From Stenotrophomonas maltophilia (GTDB lineage: Bacteria; Pseudomonadota; Gammaproteobacteria; Xanthomonadales; Xanthomonadaceae), in assembly GCF_002138415.1 (NCBI RefSeq), contig NZ_CP015612.1, positions 3,202,001 to 3,266,000 of the forward strand: 64,000 nt of DNA, written 5' to 3'. Below the pieces are notes generated by a model that saw only the letters and a list, made by a program, of their open reading frames with translations, had not been told where the DNA came from and searched no databases. Position numbers and translations under genes: made by a program. Numbering within the stretch: position 1 is the first letter of the stretch; every line of letters starts with the position of its first letter. This document shows, one piece after another, positions 58,097 to 64,000 of the stretch.

Positions 58097-60106
58097 ATGC
58101 CCAATTTCCGTCCGCTTGCCATCGCCCTGGGCATCAGCCTGGCGACCCTGGTCCCGACCCACGATGCGTTCGCCGCCGCCAAGAAAAAGGCCGCGCGCGC
58201 CCCGGCTGTCAGCGCCCAGTGCAGCGACTTCTACGACGCCACCAATGCAGGCTGGCTGAAGGCCAACCCGGTACCGCAGACCGGTGCCATCACCGCGCTG
58301 GGCCAGCTGGTCGACCGCAGCCGCCAGCAGCAGCGCGAACTGCTCGACGCGGCGATGAAGTCGCCGCAGGGCAACGTGCAGAAGCTGCTGGGTGATTTCT
58401 GGGCCAGTGGCCTGGACGAAGCGGCCGTGGAAGCGGACGGCTCCAACCCGATCGCACCGCTGCTGACCCGCATCAACGCGATCAAGAAGGCCAAGGATGT
58501 ACCGGCTTCGATCGCGGCACTGCACCAGGTCGGCATCCCGGTGGCCTTCAACTTCGGCCCGGACGTCGACCTGAAGGCACTGGACCGCCACATCGGCTAC
58601 TTCATGCAGGGCGGCATGGGCCTGCCGGATCCGGCGTTCTATACCCGTACCGACGCCGACACCGTGGCCCTGATGGGGCGCTATCGCAACTATGTCAAGC
58701 AGATCCTGGCGCTGACCGGCACCCCGGCAGCCAAGCTGGATGCCGAGTCGCAGGCGGTGATCGCGCTGGAGACCGAGCTGGCACGCAATGCGCAGTCGCT
58801 GGCCGGCATCAACAACCCGTTCAACAACTACGCGCCGATCTCCACCAAGGAGCTCAACAGCCGTTACCGCAATCTGCAGCTGGACGCGTTCCTGAAGGCA
58901 CAGGGCGTGGATGACGACCTGGTCTCGCTGGCCGACCCGGGCCTGTTCAAGCAGCTCGATGGCATGGTCACCAAGCTCAAGCCGGACCAGTGGAAGGCCT
59001 ACCTGCGCTGGCGCGTGGGCGATTCGATGGCACCGTACCTGTCCAAGGCCTATCGCGACGCCGAGTTTGAATTCCGTGGTCGCGTGCTGCGTGGCGAGAC
59101 CCTGCCGCCGCAGCGTTGGGAAGACGTGCTCGATGCGATCAACGTGGCCGCTGGCCCGATGGTCGGTCGCGAATACGCCGCCCGTTACCTGTCGGCCGAA
59201 GACCGTCGCCAGGCGGCGTGGATCGTCGACAAGGTGCGCGAAGTGCAGATCGAAGCGGTCAAGAACAGCAGCTGGATGAGTGCCGAGGCCAAGACCGAAG
59301 CGCAGGCCAAGCTGGCCGCGCTGAAGATCGAGATCGGCACCCCGCTGCGCGACCTCGACTACAGCGTACAGCCGATGGGCCGTGGCTCGTTCGGCGGCAA
59401 CATGCTGATCGCTTCGACCTGGCGCCACCGCGAGGAAATGAAGCGCATCGGCAAGGGCAACGCCGACCGCCGCTGGGATGTGCTGCCGCAGCAGCCGTCG
59501 CTGGCCTACGACCTGGCCCAGAACCGCCTGATCGTCACCGCCGCGATCCTGCAGGGCCCGGTGTTCAACGCCAAGGCCGACGCCGCCGACAAGTTCGGCA
59601 GCTTCGGTGGCCTGGTCGGCCACGAACTGACCCGTGCGATCGATGCAAAGGGCGCTCTGGTCGACGCCAAGGGTGAACTGCGCAGCTGGTGGACCCCGGC
59701 CGACAAGACCGCCTGGACCCTGCTGGGCAACCGCGTGGCCGCGCAGTACAGCGCCTACGACTTCCCGGGCGTGAAGGGTGCCAAGGTCAACGGCACGCTC
59801 ACCCAGGAAGAGAACCTGGCCGACATCGCCGGCCTGGAGCTGGCCTGGGCGGCCTATACCGCGCAGGAGCCGAAGGCCAAGCAGGCGCAGCAGCAGGGCT
59901 TCTTCCGCGCCTGGTCTGCACTGTGGGCGCAGCAGTTGGCGCCGAACGAGGCCGTGCGCCGCCTGACCGCCGACATCCGTGCACCGGGCGTGTGGCGCAG
60001 CAACGGTACGCTGGCCAACCTGCCGGCCTTCGGCGCCACCTTCAGCTGCAAGGCCGGCCAGCCGATGCAGCGCAGCGAAGCCGACCAGATCAAGGTCTGG
60101 CGCTGA
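58097..60106 (+). CDS. M13-family protein with degenerate zinc site (probable pseudoprotease)
   Basis: A 669-residue secreted paralogue of the upstream peptidase. It has a signal peptide (PLAIALGISLATLVPTHDAFA), no lipobox, and the full M13 fold length. The zinc motif reads HELTR (His509, Glu510, Arg513) in place of HExxH, and the substrate-binding NAYY is replaced by SLAYDLAQ. The third-ligand region is kept as ENLAD (Glu572, Asp576), as is WWTPADK. The His-to-Arg change is a single base (CGT for CAT). The frame is open and codon use normal, so this is not a decayed gene. A sequencing error cannot be excluded for the Arg alone, but the loss of NAYY argues for true loss of activity. Confidence 0.88.
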   Translation: MPNFRPLAIALGISLATLVPTHDAFAAAKKKAARAPAVSAQCSDFYDATNAGWLKANPVPQTGAITALGQLVDRSRQQQRELLDAAMKSPQGNVQKLLGDFWASGLDEAAVEADGSNPIAPLLTRINAIKKAKDVPASIAALHQVGIPVAFNFGPDVDLKALDRHIGYFMQGGMGLPDPAFYTRTDADTVALMGRYRNYVKQILALTGTPAAKLDAESQAVIALETELARNAQSLAGINNPFNNYAPISTKELNSRYRNLQLDAFLKAQGVDDDLVSLADPGLFKQLDGMVTKLKPDQWKAYLRWRVGDSMAPYLSKAYRDAEFEFRGRVLRGETLPPQRWEDVLDAINVAAGPMVGREYAARYLSAEDRRQAAWIVDKVREVQIEAVKNSSWMSAEAKTEAQAKLAALKIEIGTPLRDLDYSVQPMGRGSFGGNMLIASTWRHREEMKRIGKGNADRRWDVLPQQPSLAYDLAQNRLIVTAAILQGPVFNAKADAADKFGSFGGLVGHELTRAIDAKGALVDAKGELRSWWTPADKTAWTLLGNRVAAQYSAYDFPGVKGAKVNGTLTQEENLADIAGLELAWAAYTAQEPKAKQAQQQGFFRAWSALWAQQLAPNEAVRRLTADIRAPGVWRSNGTLANLPAFGATFSCKAGQPMQRSEADQIKVWR

Positions 60107-60128
60107 GGTTTGACGGTTTGGTGACGAA

Positions 60129-60157
60129 GAAAGGGCGCCTCCGGCGCCCTTTCTTTT
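60129..60157 (+). terminator. Intrinsic terminator after the second M13 gene
   Basis: GAAAGGGCGCC-TCC-GGCGCCCTTTC, an 11-bp stem, is followed by TTTT on the plus strand. Confidence 0.9.
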
Positions 60158-60171
60158 GTAGAAAAGGTTTA

Positions 60172-60197
60172 AAAATGGGCCCTGACGGATCAGGGCC
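60172..60197 (-). terminator. Intrinsic terminator of receptor 5
   Basis: GGCCCTGA and TCAGGGCC pair around a 4-base loop, and on the minus strand CCATTTTTAAA follows. It lies 40 bases past the receptor 5 stop and back to back with the plus-strand terminator. Confidence 0.8.
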
Positions 60198-60237
60198 AAA
60201 CCACCCCGCGTGGAGAGAGAGCCTCTATACGCGCAGG

Positions 60238-63200
60238 TCAAAAGTCGTACGACGCGCTCAGGCGTACCGTTCGCGGTGGCGTGAAGTAAGTGCCCATGTC
60301 GTACAGGTTGGAGACCGTTCCCGGCCCAGTCTGGTACTTCGCGGTCGACTGGCGCTGGCGCCGTTGGTTAAGCACGTTGAATACGTCCAAGCCAAGACCG
60401 AGTCGGTTCTCGGCGAACGCCGGCCGATACATCAGGCCCATGTCCAGTTGTGCCGTCCACGGCTGTCGGCCCGCATCGCCGGGCCGCGAAGGCTGGCCGT
60501 TGCAGTAGTGGTAGGAGGAACCGTAGCCACCGGCAGGGTCGCTCTGATCCGCACCGTAGAAGCCCAGGCAGCTCTTGGGCATCCCCGACATCACCCGCAT
60601 TGTCGCCGAGGCCGTCCATTCGTCATTGACCTGATAGGCGCCGAATGCCTTCAACTGGTGCCGACGATCATTGGCGAGGTAGCCACCGGCGTACTCCATC
60701 AGCGACACCGCATCCCAGTCCTGCGTCTTGGAGACATCATCCTGGCCGATATCCGACTTCACCTGGCCTTCGGTATTGCCGAAGCTGCGCGACCAGGTGT
60801 AGTCAACGCGTCCGTACCAGCGGTCGGACATGGGGTGCTCGATGAACAGGTCGATGGCAACGTACTGACGCTTCGCCTTCTTGCCGTCATAGCCCCAATC
60901 CGACGAACTCATGCTGACCGGCGTGTAGCCGGAGCCGTCTCGGTGTCTGACTTGGAAAGTGTTGGTGCGGCCAGGGTTGAAGATCACACATCCAGGCAGT
61001 TCGTACCCGTCAGGATCCAGGCCCATCCCAGCCAGCCTCTCGGCAAAGCGATCGGAGTCGCAGATATCGTCAATGGCCGACTGCAGACGGCGGAAGCTTA
61101 GCTTTGCACCGCTGTTCCATGCAGTTCCCAAGGTCTTTTCGAAACCGAGGATCAGTTCGTCCTGGTACTGCGAACGCAGGTCGGTCGGCGCTACCGAGCG
61201 CGGATCAGGGGCCTGCCCATACTCGCCATTGGTCGACACCGGCCCCGGCCCCAGCGGCGTGAGGCCGGTCGGGTTGCCGTTGGCATCGATGCCGGTATAG
61301 GTGAAGTACTCACGCGTATAGGTCGAGGCGGATGCGCCGCGGATGGCCACGCTGTTGGGCAGCGCCAGGTAGTAGCGGCCGAGGTTGGCGAAGACCTTCA
61401 ACGACGCATCGCCGAAGACATCCCAGCTGGCACCCAGCCGTGGCGCCCATTGGTCGCCGCTCTCCACGTAGGCCTTGCCGTCGCTGTTGTAGTTGGTGAA
61501 GCGATCATTGCGCAGGCCGAGCGTAAGCAGCCAGTCGGGCGTCAGCTGCCAGCGGTCCTCCAGGTAGTAGGCCTTCTGCTTCACCGACATGCTGGTCGTG
61601 GTGGAGAAAATGTACTTCTGCACGAAGTAGCCATCGCCACCGGGGGGCGTGATACCGAAACCGGGACTGGGCGACGCACCGGGATTGCCGCGGGAGTAGA
61701 TCCAGGCATGGCCGGGGCCGGTCATCGATTGACCTTCGTTGTGTGCCCGGTAGGTCATGTTGTCGATACCGGCGGTCAGCTCGTGGGTGCCGATGCGGTA
61801 CTGCAGGTCCATGCGCAGGCCCTGTGTGGTGCTTCCTGCATCGGACGCCTTGGTGTACAGGTCGGGCTGGTCGTTGCGGACCGGGGTGCCGCCGTTCAAC
61901 GACGGATCCTGGTTGCCGGCGCCGCTGATGTAGGGATTGCCCGATGCCAGCGGATTGAACTCCAGATTGGCGGTGCGGGTGCGACCCCACACAGTGCTGA
62001 AGGTCAGCGCATCATTGAGATAGCCGGTGTACTTGAAGATATCGACATCGGTGGTGGCCTTGGTCGTATTGGGGAACGTGCTGGTGCGATCCCCCTCCTG
62101 CAGCGTGGTGTAATCGAAGGCCGTGTAGTAGCCGCCAGAACGGTCGGTATCCTGGAAGCGGGTGTACTCAAGGGTATTGCTGTCGTTGATGTTCCAGTCC
62201 AGCTTGCCGTAGAACTTCGGGGTGTCTACACGGTAGTGGTTTCGCGCCTGCTGCGCGGCGGCTTCACTGGCGGTTGACACCCCTTCGCGACGATTGGACT
62301 CCGCGGCCAGATGGATGAACAACCGGTCCTCGATCAACGGCCCACTGACATAGCCGCTGTAGGTGGTGGTGGTTTCCTTATCGCCACGCCGGTAGCGATA
62401 AAGCGTGCCAGGTTTGGCCTCGTTCTCGTAGGCATATCCTTCCGGTAGGCCCATGTCCGGGTACTTCACCGATGCCGGAGACTCGGCGAGCCCGGCCGGT
62501 GCCCAGGTGACCTGCGCACCGAAGCGCCACGCGTTGGTGCCGCGCTTGCCCAGCTGATTGATCACGCCACCGGTGGAGCGTCCGTAGCCTGCACCGTAAC
62601 CACCTGTAAATGTCTCCTGCTGGTCGATGGAGCCATACGGCAGACTGATACCACCGAGGTTGTTGAGCGGGTTGGTGACGTTGAAACCATTGAGATAATA
62701 GGCATTCTCGGTGACGCTGGAGCCACCGAACGACAGCACCGAGCGCGATCCGTTCAGGAACGCACCGCTGCCGGCCACCACACCGGGGGCGAGCAGCGCG
62801 ATCGATTCAGCGCTGCGCCCCAACGGCAGCACGTCCAGCTGCTCGGAGGTGATGACGGACTTGGAGACAGTGTGGGTGACATCGATCTTCGGAATGTTGG
62901 CCGCGGTGACATTGACCGCATCCAGCGTCGTGGCCGGGCCATGCGCGGCGAAGCTCACTTCGGTGCCGCTGCCCACCCGCAGCTGCACATTGTCATGCTG
63001 TTCGATGATGCGCCCATCACGCTGCAGGCTGATGCTGTAGCGGCCTATCGGTAACGCGCCAAAGCTGTATCGCCCCTGCGCATCAATGGCGGCTGTACGT
63101 TTGAGGCCACTGTCGCTCTGGGCAACGACGATTGCGCCTTCGGAACTCGCCGCGGTGCCGTACAGAGTGCCGGTGGTGCTCTGCGCAGCAACGCTTCCGA

Positions 63201-63267
63201 CGATGGAAAACAATAGTGCCGAAAGCGCACTGCGCTTCAGCACACGATGTGTGGATGCAACTGCCAT
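60238..63267 (-). CDS. Oar-like TonB-dependent receptor 5
   Basis: A 1009-residue receptor convergent with the second M13 gene. A signal peptide (ALSALLFSIVGSVAAQ) leads, then a carboxypeptidase-like N-domain (residues ~30-100, GAIVVAQSDSGLKRTAAIDA). A plug follows with TENAYYLNGFNVTNPLNNLG and TFTGGYGAGYGRSTGGVINQ, and a barrel ends ASYDF. It is related to receptor 4 in order and motifs. The ATG at 63267 is preceded by GGAGAG, which lies within a leader hairpin, so translation may be controlled. Confidence 0.92.
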   Translation of the reverse strand: MAVASTHRVLKRSALSALLFSIVGSVAAQSTTGTLYGTAASSEGAIVVAQSDSGLKRTAAIDAQGRYSFGALPIGRYSISLQRDGRIIEQHDNVQLRVGSGTEVSFAAHGPATTLDAVNVTAANIPKIDVTHTVSKSVITSEQLDVLPLGRSAESIALLAPGVVAGSGAFLNGSRSVLSFGGSSVTENAYYLNGFNVTNPLNNLGGISLPYGSIDQQETFTGGYGAGYGRSTGGVINQLGKRGTNAWRFGAQVTWAPAGLAESPASVKYPDMGLPEGYAYENEAKPGTLYRYRRGDKETTTTYSGYVSGPLIEDRLFIHLAAESNRREGVSTASEAAAQQARNHYRVDTPKFYGKLDWNINDSNTLEYTRFQDTDRSGGYYTAFDYTTLQEGDRTSTFPNTTKATTDVDIFKYTGYLNDALTFSTVWGRTRTANLEFNPLASGNPYISGAGNQDPSLNGGTPVRNDQPDLYTKASDAGSTTQGLRMDLQYRIGTHELTAGIDNMTYRAHNEGQSMTGPGHAWIYSRGNPGASPSPGFGITPPGGDGYFVQKYIFSTTTSMSVKQKAYYLEDRWQLTPDWLLTLGLRNDRFTNYNSDGKAYVESGDQWAPRLGASWDVFGDASLKVFANLGRYYLALPNSVAIRGASASTYTREYFTYTGIDANGNPTGLTPLGPGPVSTNGEYGQAPDPRSVAPTDLRSQYQDELILGFEKTLGTAWNSGAKLSFRRLQSAIDDICDSDRFAERLAGMGLDPDGYELPGCVIFNPGRTNTFQVRHRDGSGYTPVSMSSSDWGYDGKKAKRQYVAIDLFIEHPMSDRWYGRVDYTWSRSFGNTEGQVKSDIGQDDVSKTQDWDAVSLMEYAGGYLANDRRHQLKAFGAYQVNDEWTASATMRVMSGMPKSCLGFYGADQSDPAGGYGSSYHYCNGQPSRPGDAGRQPWTAQLDMGLMYRPAFAENRLGLGLDVFNVLNQRRQRQSTAKYQTGPGTVSNLYDMGTYFTPPRTVRLSASYDF

Positions 63268-63273
63268 GAAGCT

Positions 63274-63300
63274 CTCTCCGGTGATGGAACTGCCGGAGAG
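63274..63300 (-). promoter_or_regulatory. Leader hairpin covering the receptor 5 ribosome-binding site
   Basis: CTCTCCGG and CCGGAGAG pair perfectly with an 11-base loop. On the minus-strand transcript the second arm (CCGGAGAG) contains the Shine-Dalgarno GGAGAG, 6 bases before the ATG. Folding would hide the site. Confidence 0.5.
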
Positions 63301-63739
63301 TTATAGGCACGTGTGTGTCGTGAAGGGCAGTGCATCGACTTCCAACGAATCATGCCGAAAGCATCAGATCAGCAGCCATGGGGCCATCGCAGACATGCGT
63401 CATGTCATTGAAAAAACTACTGATCAGGCCGCGAATGGCATCCGTTGCGCCCATCATCGTGACGCCGCAGATCAGACTGTATCCGACACGCGACGGTGAG
63501 TAATACGTCGTCGTGTCTGCTTGGCATTCCGGGAATTCGTTCCGATTCCGACACTCAATTTGTATGCGCGCACGTTCCAGTACTCGATGCGCTGGCTCCA
63601 GTCCCTCCCGGGAATGCACGTTGCGGCCGACCTGTGGCGCGCCGATCTCAACATCGACTACGAACCGCCTGCACACCACGTGCCTGAAGCTGTTCTCGCC
63701 GGATAGCAACGCGCGTGGCAACGGGGTGCCCGGTATCGA
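63301..63739. other. Intergenic region with a short unassigned ORF
   Basis: About 440 bases with no recognised gene. A plus-strand frame at 63521-63706 (TTG start, 61 codons) has coding-like third-position GC in its middle and reads SMRWLQSLPGMHVAADLWRA, but I recognise no family. It may be a gene remnant. The minus-strand ORF at 63350-63721 lacks codon bias and is not called. Confidence 0.35.
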
Positions 63740-64000
63740 TCAGCAGCGCGGTATCAGCGGCGGCAGGCCGCCGCCCCGCCGCACCTCCGCCCTGCCCTGC
63801 CAACATCGCCCCGCCGCCGGCGCCGGCCGCTCGCACCTCAACTGTTTGCGGATCAGCGCTTCGATGGCCATCGTCGGAATGTAAACACCGTCATCGGCCT
63901 CGGCCAGCAAATGCCAGCTCTGCAGTATCGACGCGCCATCGCCCCTGCCGACCGCATGCACGATCATGCCGAGGTGGTGCTCGCCAAATTTCACCAGGTT
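63740..64000 (-). CDS. Probable saccharopine-dehydrogenase-family protein, C-terminal part only
   Basis: A minus-strand frame open from the right edge to TGA at 63740-63742. It reads SILQSWHLLAEADDGVYIPT and then MAIEALIRKQL, which resembles the C-terminal part of saccharopine-dehydrogenase-like NAD(P)-binding proteins (sequence WxLxAExDDGPYIP...). The last ~35 residues (CERPAPAAGRCWQGRAEVRR and on) are low-complexity and unlike the family's usual end, so a frameshift or truncation near 63830 is possible. The N-terminus and Rossmann domain lie outside the window. Confidence 0.5.
   Translation of the reverse strand, partial: NLVKFGEHHLGMIVHAVGRGDGASILQSWHLLAEADDGVYIPTMAIEALIRKQLRCERPAPAAGRCWQGRAEVRRGGGLPPLIPRC

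Noticed and set aside
58097..60106. Second M13 gene as a simple pseudogene
   Set aside because: There is no frameshift or early stop, the signal peptide and full length are kept, and codon bias is normal, so a non-catalytic protein fits better.
63350..63721. 123-codon minus-strand frame after receptor 5
   Set aside because: Weak codon bias, no family resemblance and position in the receptor 5 upstream region; more likely chance.

Overview
The window looks like chromosomal DNA of a Stenotrophomonas species (Xanthomonadaceae, Gammaproteobacteria), probably close to S. maltophilia. This rests on the very high GC with strong third-position GC bias, the lineage's mix of housekeeping genes (accD-glmM, trpBA, truA-trpF-fimV-asd, aroC-prmB), many large TonB-dependent receptors, and numerous GTAG-ended palindromic repeats of the SMAG type. 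No rRNA, tRNA, CRISPR array or prophage is visible. Species assignment is inference; no search was run.

Layout. 1-4.6 kb: an envelope glycan group (tail of a membrane sulfatase-like protein, a GT4 glycosyltransferase, a polysaccharide deacetylase, galE). 4.6-11.5 kb: an RcnB-like protein, then glmM, accD, trpA, a lipoprotein gene and trpB, all on the minus strand, facing a divergent LysR regulator. 11.5-21.7 kb: a 10-kb minus-strand operon encoding a YqiJ-like membrane/OB-fold protein, a flotillin (YqiK-like), a 1798-residue AAA ATPase, a small helical protein and a TelA-family protein. 21.8-30.1 kb: trpF, truA, a VOC protein, fimV, asd, a hydroxyacid dehydrogenase, aroC and prmB, many with overlapping start and stop codons. 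30.2-33.3 kb: a SCO1-like protein and psd, then a 1200-bp IS110-family element, then an RraB-like gene. 33.3-42.6 kb: a MltD-like transglycosylase, a HerA-like ATPase, greB, a DUF3025 protein, rimO, a dienelactone hydrolase, a HIT protein, a 55-residue membrane protein, dcd and an Mrp/ApbC ATPase. 42.7-63.3 kb: five TonB-dependent receptors and two M13 metallopeptidase-family proteins. The right end holds non-coding sequence and the C-terminus of a probable saccharopine-dehydrogenase-family protein.

Most notable. (1) The IS110 element sits in one arm of a SMAG palindrome with a CT core at both junctions, and its 5' noncoding region carries guide-like segments matching both donor ends and the right half of the target: a strong candidate bridge-RNA recombinase. 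(2) The flotillin/YqiJ/giant-ATPase/TelA operon looks like a coherent but poorly described membrane-stress or defence system. (3) Three successive TonB receptors share an exact promoter-proximal motif, TTAAG-N4-TGTTA(G/C)GTT. (4) The second M13 protein has lost a zinc-binding His (HELTR instead of HExxH) and the substrate-binding NAYY motif, so it is a likely pseudoprotease next to an intact paralogue. The receptor/peptidase island suggests uptake and degradation of peptide substrates, but the substrates cannot be read from sequence.
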